From assembly GCA_002724245.1 (NCBI GenBank), contig PBOG01000104.1, positions 1-63,449 of the forward strand: a stretch of DNA of 63,449 bases, read 5' to 3'. The notes under the pieces were generated by a model. That model worked only from the letters and a program-made list of their open reading frames with translations. It was not told the origin of the DNA and searched no databases. How positions within the stretch are numbered: position 1 is the first letter of the stretch; every line of letters starts with the position of its first letter. Shown piece by piece: positions 38,301 to 48,000 of the stretch. Both the position numbers and the translations under genes were made by a program. Source of the stretch: Planctomycetaceae bacterium (GTDB lineage Bacteria; Planctomycetota; Planctomycetia; Pirellulales; Pirellulaceae).

Positions 38301-39554
38301 CTGGACGGAGATCTCGACACCGCCGCCGATAATGCCAGCGTCAGTCAGGCATTGGAAATCACCGTCAACGCTATCAACGACCCGCCCACACTGGATGAAA
38401 TCGACGATGCATTGATTGAAGAAAACGCGGGCCTGCAAACGGTAAACCTGAATGGAATCGCGGCTGGGGGTAATGAAAGCCAACCGCTGCGGATAACCGC
38501 CAGCAGTGACAATACCAACCTGATTGATCATCCGGAAATCACCTACACCTCCGCTGAATCAACCGGCAGTCTGGCGTTTGCTCCCCTGACAGACCAGACA
38601 GGGACCGCACACATTACCGTCACCGTAAACGATGGTGGACTGGACGAAGACCTCGATACCACCAGTGATAACGCCAGCTTCAGTCAAACATTCACCATCA
38701 CCGTCGAATCCACTAACCGCGTGCCCGTCGCTAGCGATGACACCTACACCGGCCAGGAAAATGTAACCCTGGCCGTCGACGCGCCGGGAGTGCTGCAAAA
38801 CGACAGCGACGAAGATGATGACGAACTCTCGGCGGTGCTGGTCGAAGCACCACTGCACGGAACGTTGACACTTTTCGCGGACGGGGCGTTCCACTTCGAA
38901 CCAGACGACGGTTTTAATCGCACAGACCAATTTACGTACCGCGCTGCGGACGCGGAATCTGAAAGTGAGACCGTGACGGTCGCCATCACATTGGAAACAG
39001 AGTTCCCCTGGCACAACGGCCGTTTGCCGATGGACGTCAATGACGACGGCAGTATCGCGCCCAACGACGCCATCACGGGAGTCTCCAGCCTCAACCGTGA
39101 CGGGGCACGCACCCTCTCCACGCCACGCGAGGAAGGCGTGGTAGCTCCTTTCTACGACGTCAACCGTGATGGGTCACTCGCACCCAACGACGTAATCACC
39201 ATTGTCAACAACCTGAATTCTGCAAACGCGGAGGGAGAAAGCCGAGCCACGCAAACATCGCAGAACTGGGCCCTGTGGCTGCCCCATCAACGGGCAACTG
39301 AAGCGGTACTGGCATTGGGGGGACAGCGATACCAGACGAAGGATCACCAGCCGCGACAGGATGCCGACACCACTAGCAGTTCACCACCTGCTGGTACTTC
39401 AGGTATGCCGATTCAGCAGGAGACGCCGATCCGCCTGCAACTTGCGCGGTACTCGCGACCGCAGCCCCTGCACCTCCGTGATGCCTGGTTCGCCGTACTG
39501 GCCGATAGCGACTGGATCACCGAGGATCCTGGCATCGACTGGTACCTGCAATAA
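35361..39554 (+). CDS. Giant secreted FG-GAP / cadherin-like / dockerin protein
   Basis: 1397 residues. The N-terminus is basic and contains LLSLETLEERRLL, the planctomycete extracellular-protein signal. Order of domains: GEVED-type beta-sandwich (~110-205, ends SGEVEDHLVDIT); seven FG-GAP/VCBS calcium repeats (~210-555, each with DLDGDGDxD); five cadherin-like ~110-residue repeats (~560-1117, each with IDEDA... ITAGG... DNT); one Big/cadherin-like module (~1120-1212, PVASDDTYTGQEN); two dockerin type I EF-hand motifs (~1218-1285, DVNDDGSIAPNDAI and DVNRDGSLAPNDVI); and a ~105-residue tail. ATG at 35361 has AAGG-like purines. Likely a cell-surface or matrix adhesin requiring Ca2+. It shares its last modules with the protein at 49585. 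Confidence 0.9.
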   Translation: MQSKSRKHASWRLLHSLSKRRAQDTRTRRLLSLETLEERRLLIGEFGDAPAPYPTLQEEDGAQHLANGPRLGELRDTEEDGQPSAAADGDDTANENDEDGVTLSVVTSGQTNASLSVNVQEAPTGAQLDAWIDFDADGSWGGPGEQIANALAVANGDNTLRFAVPSWATAGNHMARFRLAESGDLGFFGLAGSGEVEDHLVDITTAVPAVEVFGALQAINSEADGASDVTAADLDGDGDVDVISASQADGTIAWYENDGSQGFTTHVISSTETGASSIATGDVDGDGDLDIVTAAATTNTVSWYENQDNEQFIARVITSEALGANHVLIVDLDGDGDRDILSTSASDDSIRWHENDSNQQFTTHSVNNEAAGARGLAAADLNGDGYLDLLTASSADNSINWYANDGSQTFTAYTISETALGASSVFTTDLDRDGDTDVVATSADDNTVWWFEYDATAEDEETAFVSHSITTEALGASEVITADLDGDGHTDLISASANDHTIAWYQNDGAQAFARHVITENASGAGAVSVSDVDGDGDLDVLSASHDDDTIAWYAHNAIPTLDEINDVTIDEDAADPTVDLNGITAGGQEDDPLQITVQSDNTDLIHDPQVDYDSPDTTGTLHFPPVANAFGTATITVTLTDGGPDHDLTTTADNETISRSFVVTVNPINDAPTLDALQDRSIQENAATQVVDLTGINAGGGEIQPLRIDASSDNTALIDEPTVSYTSDEETGTLSFAPLSDQSGTAQITVTVTDGGLDENIDTSSDNGSFSQTFTITVNATPTIAPLDPLTLDEDAGLQTVDLLGITAGAEENQPLRINASSDNTALIEAPTVTYASAEETGTLSFASLSDQSGTAQITVTVTDGGPDEDLDTSEDNGSVSETFAVTVNAVNDPPAFNQLDDLAIDEDADEQTIDLSGIVAGGGENQPLRVTASSDNTDLIENPTVTYTSAEETGSLTFIPLANESGTAQITVTLTDGGLDGDLDTAADNASVSQALEITVNAINDPPTLDEIDDALIEENAGLQTVNLNGIAAGGNESQPLRITASSDNTNLIDHPEITYTSAESTGSLAFAPLTDQTGTAHITVTVNDGGLDEDLDTTSDNASFSQTFTITVESTNRVPVASDDTYTGQENVTLAVDAPGVLQNDSDEDDDELSAVLVEAPLHGTLTLFADGAFHFEPDDGFNRTDQFTYRAADAESESETVTVAITLETEFPWHNGRLPMDVNDDGSIAPNDAITGVSSLNRDGARTLSTPREEGVVAPFYDVNRDGSLAPNDVITIVNNLNSANAEGESRATQTSQNWALWLPHQRATEAVLALGGQRYQTKDHQPRQDADTTSSSPPAGTSGMPIQQETPIRLQLARYSRPQPLHLRDAWFAVLADSDWITEDPGIDWYLQ
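35991..37029 (+). repeat. Seven FG-GAP/VCBS coding repeats
   Basis: Seven tandem ~48-52-residue units, each with an A/SLGA-type turn, a calcium loop (DLDGDGDVD and variants) and a T/SIxWYxND strand. Unit 5 has a small insertion (DATAEDEE). Most of a seven-bladed beta-propeller would be formed. Confidence 0.85.
37037..38709 (+). repeat. Five cadherin-like ~110-residue coding repeats
   Basis: Five tandem ~330-bp units beginning P-T/A-x-D. Units 2 and 3 are almost identical at DNA level around 37581-37623 and 37911-37953, exactly 330 bp apart, showing recent duplication or gene conversion. Confidence 0.85.
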
Positions 39555-39578
39555 CGTGAGACGCCTGAGACTAGCGGT

Positions 39579-40664
39579 TCATTCCGCTCCCCAAGCTTTC
39601 CGCAAGAACGAGATCCAGTTCTTGTGCAAGATGCTGGCAACCGCCTCCTGGTCGTAACCTCGATCGGCCAGGAGATGCTGAAAACGCTGCAGCTCCTCAA
39701 TGGTGTCGAGATCCTCCGGGAATTCATCAGTTCCCACACCGCCATCCAAGTCACTACCGATCGCCACATGCCGGCAATCGCCGGCCAACTGACAAATATG
39801 GTCGATGTGGTCAACAACTCTCTCCAGAGTCACGGAGTATTTTTCGTTTTTTGCTCCCACAATCCAACCGAAACTGACTTGCCAGTTACCCAACGTGACC
39901 CCGATCACAGCGTCGCGGGCGAGTATCGCCCGCAGTTGGTCGTCATCAAACTCACGTTGATGCGGTACCAGCGTGCGGCAATTGGTATGACTGGCCAACA
40001 CCGGCCCCTGGTAAATCTGCAAACACTCCCAGAAAGAAACATCAGACAAATGCGTGAGGTCAAGCGGTATCCCCAACCGCTCCATCTCGCACAGCAATCC
40101 TGGTCCGAGTGAAGTCAGGCTTCCATCACATCCCGTTCCTCCGGCATAACGCCCCTGCCCAAAATGCGCCGGTCCAATCAGCCGCAACCCGGCATCCCAC
40201 CAGGACTGCAATTGTTCGGGGAACAATACCGGATCCGCGCTCTCCATACTGACCACAACTCCCAGTGGTGGAGCTTCTTCGTCAGGCGATGCCAGCGTGT
40301 CAAACTTCGTCCACAGCTCGAGATGCGCATCGAGCTGTGCCAGGTCCGTGATCACCGACACGTGGCCCTGCGCCTCCAGTCCCCGGTAATACGCCAGTTG
40401 GCCATGAGCCACACCGTACGCCTGGGCCGGAGAGTTGTAGTCAATGTGGGGCGTTGGCCGGCCGGTCGAACGCGCGCAAAGAGTGGTAAAGCAGAGCGCC
40501 ACTCGACCGCGACGCATTTGCGGAAACGCAACCGTACCCTTGGCCTTCCCTTTTCCCGGCGTACCTGACTCCAAGGCCCGTGTGGTGTAAGCATCCAATA
40601 ACAAGTCGCGATTGTTCTGTAGTGCATTGAGCGCCAGATCAAGGTGCCCGTCAACGATCAACAT
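39579..40664 (-). CDS. Membrane dipeptidase-like hydrolase (M19), paralogue C
   Basis: 361 residues. All M19 metal positions are present: VDGHLDL, SMESADP, DLTHLSD, ASHTNCR and IGSDLDGG. ATG at 40664 is chosen because AGGAG lies nine bases upstream and the paralogues begin at the same place; the frame extends to 40724 without support. No signal peptide, so cytoplasmic. Closest by eye to paralogue A (shared DHIDHICQLAG and NWxxFxxxW ending). It is convergent with the giant repeat protein (24 bp) and divergent from the CxxCH alpha-toroid gene. Confidence 0.9.
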   Translation of the reverse strand: MLIVDGHLDLALNALQNNRDLLLDAYTTRALESGTPGKGKAKGTVAFPQMRRGRVALCFTTLCARSTGRPTPHIDYNSPAQAYGVAHGQLAYYRGLEAQGHVSVITDLAQLDAHLELWTKFDTLASPDEEAPPLGVVVSMESADPVLFPEQLQSWWDAGLRLIGPAHFGQGRYAGGTGCDGSLTSLGPGLLCEMERLGIPLDLTHLSDVSFWECLQIYQGPVLASHTNCRTLVPHQREFDDDQLRAILARDAVIGVTLGNWQVSFGWIVGAKNEKYSVTLERVVDHIDHICQLAGDCRHVAIGSDLDGGVGTDEFPEDLDTIEELQRFQHLLADRGYDQEAVASILHKNWISFLRKAWGAE

Positions 40665-40948
40665 GGCCTGTTTCTCCTGAACAATGGTGACTTCCCACAC
40701 GTGGATCAGCTCACGTTCCCGCACATGTTTCTGCTGCCCAACTGGCCGGACAGCATAGCCTGCCGATCGATAAAAACCAACCGCGCAGTGTTGCTCAACT
40801 GGTGCACCACAATCGGGCTTTGCAAACCCAGGAACCCAGGCGGCGAATTTCCCCTCCCCAACGCCAGAGGTTACGATGGCTTCTGGTACGTGCGAACACC
40901 ACCGTCTGCTGTCTGCGTCGATGCCGCCTCAAGAATGGAGCAAGCAGG

Positions 40949-42004
40949 ATGCCACTGTTACTTGGTCGGGGTTTGTTGCTTTGTTCATTACTGACAGCGG
41001 CAACAACCACCGCAACAGATCCAGTACACGAGGTCACGGGGGAAATTCAAACGGCAATACGACGAGCCATTCCACCTCTAGAAGCAGGTGCCGCTGGATC
41101 CGCGAAGAAACGGCAGTGCTTTACCTGTCACAACCAGGCCTTGCCTGTATTGGCGCTGGCAATGGCACAACGCAAAGGATTTACGACGAACCGGTCTGTC
41201 CTCGCCGCACAAGTACAGCATACGGTTGCACATCTGCGACGCGGCCAGGAGCGGTATCTTGAAGGTCGTGGGCAAGGTGGACAGGTAATCACCGCAGGAT
41301 ATGCATTGTGGACGCTGCAAGCGGGTGGCTATGCTCCCGACATGCTGACTACCGCAGTTACCGGATACCTGCTGCAGTATCAAAAAGAAGCATCGCACTG
41401 GAGCCATCCCGGTAAGCGCCCGCCCTCTACGGGAAGCGATTTCACAACAACCTATGTGGCACTGAGGGGCCTGTCTGACTTTGGTACCGACGCACAACAA
41501 CGGTCGATCACCGCTCGACGAAAAGTCATTGCGCAATGGCTCACGACGGCACCATCAAAGGACACGGAAGACCTCGTTTTCACGCTGCGCATACTGAACC
41601 TGTTGGACACGGATCCGAACAACATCAAACGCCAGATCACTCGAATCCTAGAAAAACAGCGACCAGACGGCGGCTGGTCACAGACGGACCAACTCGAGAG
41701 CGACACCTACGCAACCGGGAGCGTCCTGGCGGCGATGCTAGAAGCCGGCAACCTGAAACCAGACCACCAGGCGGTGCAGCGCGGCACCTCGTATCTGATC
41801 GCACAGCAACACGCGGATGGTTCCTGGCACACCACGAGTCGAGCCGAACCTTTTCAAACTTATTACGAAAGCGGCTTTCCCCATGGCAAAGACCAGTTCA
41901 TTTCAATCGCAGCCAGTAGTTGGGCCACACTCGCACTGCTGTTGACATTGCCCGACAGGTCCCAGAACCTGGAACCGCCCTCCACATCGCGGACACCTGA
42001 TTGA
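40949..42004 (+). CDS. Secreted alpha-toroid (terpene-cyclase-like) protein with CxxCH site
   Basis: 351 residues. A signal peptide (MPLLLGRGLLLCSLLTAATTTA) is followed by QCFTCHNQ (Cys57, Cys60, His61), a heme-c-type or metal-type CxxCH, then a repeat-rich helical domain with prenyltransferase/squalene-cyclase turns (QRPDGGWSQ, QQHADGSWHT). The toroid lacks the DxDD motif of squalene-hopene cyclase, so a cyclase activity is unlikely. Similar planctomycete proteins are often mislabelled squalene cyclases. ATG at 40949 has GGAG eight bases upstream. Function unknown; an export-side sensor or redox-linked binding protein is possible. Confidence 0.8.
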   Translation: MPLLLGRGLLLCSLLTAATTTATDPVHEVTGEIQTAIRRAIPPLEAGAAGSAKKRQCFTCHNQALPVLALAMAQRKGFTTNRSVLAAQVQHTVAHLRRGQERYLEGRGQGGQVITAGYALWTLQAGGYAPDMLTTAVTGYLLQYQKEASHWSHPGKRPPSTGSDFTTTYVALRGLSDFGTDAQQRSITARRKVIAQWLTTAPSKDTEDLVFTLRILNLLDTDPNNIKRQITRILEKQRPDGGWSQTDQLESDTYATGSVLAAMLEAGNLKPDHQAVQRGTSYLIAQQHADGSWHTTSRAEPFQTYYESGFPHGKDQFISIAASSWATLALLLTLPDRSQNLEPPSTSRTPD

Positions 42005-42083
42005 ACATGTTACAACCTGCTGGGATGCAACTAACATAGAGAATCGCAGCCAGCATGCCCTGGTACGCGACTGGCCTTTCAGA

Positions 42084-43595
42084 ATGACTTGCCACCGGAT
42101 TATGGACATGCGGAAGCCGCTTTTTCTGGCCCTCTGGCTGGGAGTCTTCACTCTCTCCAGTAGCGGTCTGGCACAAGTACCTGCCCCGTCTCCTCGAAAC
42201 ACCCCACTGGTGGCATTGATCCGCAGCTGCCTGCCCGCGGTGGTATCGATTCGAACCTTGACGCCGCTCGACAAGGCCGACACGTACCAGGTACGAATGG
42301 GAAGCGGTTCGATCATCCATGAAACAGGCTACATTCTGACCAACGAACATGTGATCGCCAACGCGGTTCAGGGTGCTGTCACCCTGAACGACGGTCGCAC
42401 ACTACCCTACCGCGTCATTGCCAGCTTCACACACGAAGACCTCGCCCTGTTAAAGGTAAACGCCGGCAATCGACTGTCTTCATTGCGGCTCGGTCGCAGC
42501 CACGATCTGATGCTGGGCGAACCGACACTGGTCGTCGGCAATCCAGGGGGGCTCACACAATCGGTCTCCGCTGGAATCGTGAGTGGACTGAACCGAGCGG
42601 CCAGCACAGAGAGTGCATTCCTCCCCTCCTTGATCCAAACCAGCGCCGCAGTGAGTGGTGGCAGTTCGGGCGGTCCTTTGATCAATGCACTGGGCGAGCA
42701 GATTGGCGTCATCACCTCAAAGAACACAAGCCTCGAAAATGTCAACTTCGCGATCTCAATCGACCGTGTACGGGCGATCCTCCGCCCGCTGCTGGCGATC
42801 GAAGAACGCTATGGGATTCAAATCGACCTTGATATCGACCCCTTCGCTCCCATTGCCCAGGTGCTCTCGGTTCAGGAACATTCGCCGGCAGCCAGGTCCG
42901 ACATCCGTAAAGACGATGTGCTGACTCAAATCGGCAACTTTCAAATTCACCAGGGATTCGATTATTATCTGGCCCTTATTGACCGCCAGCCTGGCCAACC
43001 GCTGGACCTCGTATTGCAACGTGGCCAGCAGGAACTCCGCCTGCGTTTGACCCCAGCAGCAGCCTCCCGCCTGAAACCCATCGCGCCACCGATCCTGGTC
43101 CCCGGGCTCCACTATTCCGTGGCAAACGGTCAATGGGACCGATTGCCTGATTGGCGACAACTACAACCGGTCGCATGCGGCCTTACCGAACGAGTCGGCC
43201 TGCCACCTACCCTCGGGCTGGAGGACCATTTCGCGCTCCAGCTACACGGATTTATCCAAATTCCCCGGGAGGGAATCTACACTTTCTCGACCATTTCCGA
43301 CGATGGCAGTCGTCTGTACATTGGCAACCGCCTGATTGTCGAAAACGACGGTTTGCATGCACCCCAACAATCCGCCGGCCACGTTTACCTTAAAGCTGGC
43401 TTGTTCCCCGTTCGCATCGAGTTTTTTGAAAACAGCGGCGGGCAGTCTTTACAGGCATTCTGGTCCGGCCCCGGGGTCCAGTACCAGGAAATTGCTGGCC
43501 AGCACCTGTTCCACGCAACGCTCCAGGAACGTCCCCCTGAGCCAGCAGCCAGTTCGCCCCTGCCGGCAATATCAGCTGGCAACCGCGGCCCCTGA
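42084..43595 (+). CDS. Secreted HtrA-type serine protease with PDZ and C-terminal PA14-like domain
   Basis: 503 residues (start uncertain; ATGs at 42102 and 42108 lie just upstream of the signal peptide MRKPLFLALWLGVFTLSSSGLAQ). Residues ~42-240 are a trypsin-like S1C domain with His89 (LTNEHVIAN), Asp119 (HEDLALLK) and Ser195 (SGGSSGGPL). A PDZ domain follows (~255-330, SPAARSDIRKDDVLTQIG). Residues ~345-480 resemble a PA14 carbohydrate-binding module (GLEDHFALQLHGFIQIP, YTFSTISDDGSRLYI, IEFFENSGGQSLQAFW). HtrA/DegP proteases normally end after one or two PDZ domains, so the PA14 addition is unusual and suggests targeting to a glycan. Follows the alpha-toroid gene by 79 bp. Confidence 0.87.
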   Translation: MTCHRIMDMRKPLFLALWLGVFTLSSSGLAQVPAPSPRNTPLVALIRSCLPAVVSIRTLTPLDKADTYQVRMGSGSIIHETGYILTNEHVIANAVQGAVTLNDGRTLPYRVIASFTHEDLALLKVNAGNRLSSLRLGRSHDLMLGEPTLVVGNPGGLTQSVSAGIVSGLNRAASTESAFLPSLIQTSAAVSGGSSGGPLINALGEQIGVITSKNTSLENVNFAISIDRVRAILRPLLAIEERYGIQIDLDIDPFAPIAQVLSVQEHSPAARSDIRKDDVLTQIGNFQIHQGFDYYLALIDRQPGQPLDLVLQRGQQELRLRLTPAAASRLKPIAPPILVPGLHYSVANGQWDRLPDWRQLQPVACGLTERVGLPPTLGLEDHFALQLHGFIQIPREGIYTFSTISDDGSRLYIGNRLIVENDGLHAPQQSAGHVYLKAGLFPVRIEFFENSGGQSLQAFWSGPGVQYQEIAGQHLFHATLQERPPEPAASSPLPAISAGNRGP

Positions 43596-43889
43596 GAGCC
43601 ATGCTGAGTTGCTCTGCTGAGGGCATCTCGGCAAACAGATCGGCGATCAGTACACCATAACCCCGTGATTGATCATCACCGCGACGAAACTCTGCGTGCA
43701 CTGAAACCACGTCCACGGCTGCAGACACCTGAAATGCCAACATCGTTCCATAAAAGCCGAGGAAACTCAGCGGGAGCGTGTGCTGCTCAGACCATGCCGT
43801 CATGCTCGAATCCGGCGTCTGCTGGAAGAAACAAACAAAGCGTATAATGCTGAATTCCTGCAGACAAACCCGGGACGCGCTCGCCGCGA

Positions 43890-45083
43890 ATGCGCATGAC
43901 ACTTGAACGAACTTCACAGCGCATCTCTGGACTCCAACCGACGGCAGTCAACGCCATCATGGAGGAAGTCCGTGCGCTTGGTAAGTCATCTGAAAAGCCG
44001 ATTTCGCTAATGCGTGGTGAACCTGACCTGCCCACGCCTGACCACATCGTTAACGCTGCCCACGACGCGCTCCGCAACGGCCGCACTGCGTATCCCAATA
44101 ATCAAGGCGAGCCCAACTTGCGCCAGGCAGTGGCTCGCAGTATGGAACGCGATCACGGACTTCATTATCGCTGGGAAGATGAAATCCTGATCACCAGTGG
44201 CGCCACCTTCGGAATCTACTCGGCGTTGTCCGCCACGATCGATCCTGGCGATGAAGTGCTCATACCCGAACCAAGCTATGACGCGTATCGTGGCGTCGTC
44301 GAACTGCTCGGGGGAACCGTCGCTCCACTCCGCTCAAAGTGCACAGCTGGACGCTACAGCTTTGACCAACAAGCGTTTGCTTCATCAGTAAGCCCACGCA
44401 CTCGCGCAATCTTGATCAACACGCCCTGGAATCCAACGGGGACCGTATTCCAGCTCACCGAGCTCGAGTCGCTAGCCAGATTCGCTGCCCAGGCTGGCCT
44501 GATCGTGATCAGTGATGAAATTTACGAGAAACTTCTCTACGACGATCACCAACATCACAATGCCGCGGGCGTCTCAGCGGATGCGCGGCAGCGGACCATC
44601 CTGATCAACAGCCTCTCCAAGTCGTACGCCATGACAGGTTGGCGGATTGGTTATTGCGCCGGGCCAGTTGATCTGCTGCGTGGCATGGCTCTGGTCCTGC
44701 AGCAGTCGAGCCGTGGGCCCGCCACGTTCGTGCAAGACGCCGCGGCAGTCGCACTCGACGGTCCTCAAGATTGTCTCGTACAAATGCGCAGTGAATATGC
44801 GCGCCGCCGACGCGAAGTCGAACAGGCACTCGATGTCCCTGGAATTCAGGTCTACTCCCCGGAAGCGGGCTTCTTCAGCATGGTAGATGTCCATGCAATT
44901 AGCAATGATTCAAATCAGATCCGCCGGGTACTACTGCAAGAGCACGGAGTCGTGGTAATGCACGGCGCCGCATATGGACCGGCTGCAGAAGGTATGCTGC
45001 GAATCTCGTTTGCCAGCGGAGGCAGCAATCTCACTGAAGGCCTGCGACGTTTACGAGCAGGACTCCAGTCCCAGATCTCGTAA
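43890..45083 (+). CDS. PLP-dependent aminotransferase, class I/II
   Basis: 397 residues, fold type I. The Schiff-base Lys is Lys244 in NSLSKSYAMTGWRIGY; other markers are the NPTG motif in NTPWNPTGTVF, SDEIYEKL (Asp that contacts PLP nitrogen) and a C-terminal Arg in EGMLRISFAS. It transfers amino groups between an amino acid and a 2-oxo acid; aspartate-, aromatic- or alanine-type specificity cannot be assigned. Start at 43890 or the ATG six bases later; neither has a clear ribosome site. The next gene begins after nine bases, with its ribosome site overlapping this gene's stop codon, so translation is probably coupled. Confidence 0.93.
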   Translation: MRMTLERTSQRISGLQPTAVNAIMEEVRALGKSSEKPISLMRGEPDLPTPDHIVNAAHDALRNGRTAYPNNQGEPNLRQAVARSMERDHGLHYRWEDEILITSGATFGIYSALSATIDPGDEVLIPEPSYDAYRGVVELLGGTVAPLRSKCTAGRYSFDQQAFASSVSPRTRAILINTPWNPTGTVFQLTELESLARFAAQAGLIVISDEIYEKLLYDDHQHHNAAGVSADARQRTILINSLSKSYAMTGWRIGYCAGPVDLLRGMALVLQQSSRGPATFVQDAAAVALDGPQDCLVQMRSEYARRRREVEQALDVPGIQVYSPEAGFFSMVDVHAISNDSNQIRRVLLQEHGVVVMHGAAYGPAAEGMLRISFASGGSNLTEGLRRLRAGLQSQIS

Positions 45084-45092
45084 GGACCACCG

Positions 45093-48000
45093 ATGGCTGC
45101 CACTGCCACAACTCCTTCCTCAGCCCAGGTCAAGAAACTGGCGGACACACTGCGTTCCCGCGTCAGTGGCGAAGTGCGTTTTGACCAGATATCGCGTGCC
45201 TTCTATTCGACCGATGCAAGCGTTTACCAAATCTTGCCACAGGGTGTGGTCATCCCCAAATCCACTGAAGACGTGATTCAAGTCGTACGTAGCTGTGCGG
45301 AACACGGGATCTCTATCACTGCTCGTGGAGGTGGTACTTCGCAAGCCGGCCAGGCCGTCGGTGGTGGTGTGCAGCTCGATTTCTCCAAGTATCTGAATCG
45401 CGTCCTTGAGCTTGACCCGGACAAGCAGACGGTCAAGGTGCAAGCGGGAATCGTACTGGATGAACTCAATGAATTCCTGAAACCTTATAACCTGCAGCTC
45501 CCGCTCGACTTATCGACTTCCAATCGCGCCACGATTGGAGGCATGGTTGGCAACAACTCTGCTGGCACGCGATCTGTTGTCTACGGCAAGACCATTGACT
45601 ACGTGCATTCGCTCACCGCAGTGTTATCCGATGGGAGTGTCGTCGAGTTACAAGCCCTTACTCCAGAACAACTCGCTGAAGCTTCTGCAGGCAGCGACCG
45701 TGAAGGAAACTGTTATCGAGTCGTCAAGCAGCTGGCTGGCGAACACGCTACCGAAATCCGCCGCCGCTACCCCAACATTTTGCGCCGTGTCGGGGGGTAC
45801 AACCTGGATGCATTTGTCGACGTTTCCAGCGCGCCCGGGACACCGCTACCAGACTCGCAAACATCAGCCTTGAAAAACCGTTCAGAACTGGCTCCCGATC
45901 GCGACGCTGGCTTTAACCTTGCCCACCTGCTCGTGGGAGCCGAGGGAACGTTAGCCCTGGTAGTAGAGGTTTGCCTGCACCTGGTACCACGTCCCAAGAC
46001 ACGGACACTTTGCACCATCCAATTCCATACTCTGCTGGAGGCACTCGGTGCCACTCCAGCAATCCTCGAACACCGCCCTGCCGCGATCGAACTGGTCGAC
46101 CGGTTTATCCTCGACACGACACGTGGAAAACCGCAATTTGAACCATTTCGTGAATTCATAGAAGGCGACCCGGCCGCAGTATTGATTGTCGAGTTTCTCA
46201 GCGACGAGGAAACTGACCTCACACCGAAAGTCGATCACCTGGAACAAATGCTCGGCGACCTCGGACTGGGCTGTCACTTTCACCGGGCGCACACTGCCAA
46301 TGAACAGGGGCGCATCTGGGGCCTGCGCCGTGCCGCACTCGGCTTGTCGATGTCACAACGAGGTGACGCCAAAGCCATTTCGTTTGTCGAGGACACTGCC
46401 GTCGCGCCCGAACGGCTGCGAGATTACATTGAACGCTTCATTGCTATTCTCGAGGCACATCAACTGACAGCCGGATTTTATGCGCACGCTTCTGTAGGCC
46501 TCCTGCATATCCGCCCCGTCGTCAATATGAAGACGGCCGAGGGGATCGATCATTTCGAACAGGTCGCTACTGAAGTCGCCGACCTGGTTCTCGAATTTGG
46601 CGGTGCCGTTTCCGGTGAACACGGCGACGGACTGGCGCGCAGTCCCTTTCAAGAAAAAATGTTCGGACCAACCTTGTATCAGGCATTTCGCCAGATCAAG
46701 CGCACGTTTGACCCTGACAACCTTTTCAATCCTGGCAAGATCGTAGACGCTCCAGGAATTCGTGAGAATCTGCGTTTTGGCAGCGACTACGAAACGCGGC
46801 CAGTGAAGACGTTATTTGATTTTTCTGATTTTGGTGGACTCGCCCGCGCAGCAGAACAATGCGGAGGCGTCGGCGCCTGTCGCAAAACACTCAGCGGCAC
46901 AATGTGCCCTTCGTTCATGGCAACCCGCGAGGAAGCTGACTCCACACGTGGCCGCGCGAACGCCTTACGATTGGCAATTTCTGGCCAGCTCTCCAACGTA
47001 GGCATGGGGGATGAACAACTTGAGCCGGTTCTGGACCTCTGCCTGGAATGCAAAGCCTGCAAGACCGAATGTCCCACGGGAGTCGACGTCGCCCGCATGA
47101 AAAGCGAATACCTGTATCAGCTTTACCAGCGTAACGGCGTACCCAGACGCGTGCGTCTATTCGCCCAGACTGCAAGCCTGGCCCGCTGGGGCAGTCGCCT
47201 GGCCCCTGTCTCCAACTGGCTATTGCGATCCTACCCGGTCCGCTTGTTCAATGACTATGGATTCGGCCTCGATCGGCGCCGCCCCCCTCCGGCCTTTGTA
47301 CGCCGGACATTTCTGGACTGGTGGAGTCGGAACCAGAACCCAGGCATTTCCTTGCCAGAACAGCAACGCACAACCGTGGCGTTGTTTGCAGATACGTTCT
47401 CCAACTATTTCGAGCCTGCACAAGCGATCGCCACCGCGCGTCTCGCCAACCGCATGGGAGCTCAGGTCGTGGTCCCTGAACAGGTCTGCTGTGGCCGGCC
47501 GTTGATCTCCAAAGGCATGCTGGACGCAGCGCAACAACAAGCTGCGCGGACGACCGCCACCCTGTTCCCTTTGGCAGCGCAGGACATCCCCATTCTGTTT
47601 TGCGAACCCGGCTGCTACTCGGCAGTGGTCGACGACCACCCGCATCTGCTGCGTGGAGCGGAACAGGAACGCGCCATCCAGGTCGCCAATCACTGTCAGA
47701 CCTTCGAACAGTGGGCCGCCAAAACCTACCTGACACTACAGCCCGAACTCCAGTTTTCCACTGGTCCAGAACAGATCCTGGTCCATGGCCACTGCCATCA
47801 GAAAGCCCTCACGGGTACCAGGTCCATGGTCGAGTTATTGAACGCCATTCCCGGGTCTACCGTGACGGAATTGGATACTGGTTGCTGTGGCATGGCCGGG
47901 TCCTTTGGCTACGAACGCGAACATTTTGATGTCTCCCGCAAAATTGGCAGACAAAAATTATTTCCAGCCATCGAAGCCAGTCTGGCAAAGCAACCAGATG

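Noticed and set aside
37037-38709. CRISPR-like array suggested by regular repeats
   Set aside because: The repeats are 330 bp, protein-coding and in frame, with no short repeat-spacer structure; no cas genes are present.
40949-42004. Squalene-hopene cyclase annotation
   Set aside because: The toroid turns are present, but the DxDD motif is missing, the protein is about half the usual length, and it has a signal peptide and CxxCH.
43390-43917. Possible 175-residue minus-strand gene over the HtrA-aminotransferase gap
   Set aside because: It overlaps the ends of two well-supported genes, has no ribosome site and no domain. The 294-bp gap itself shows no other gene.
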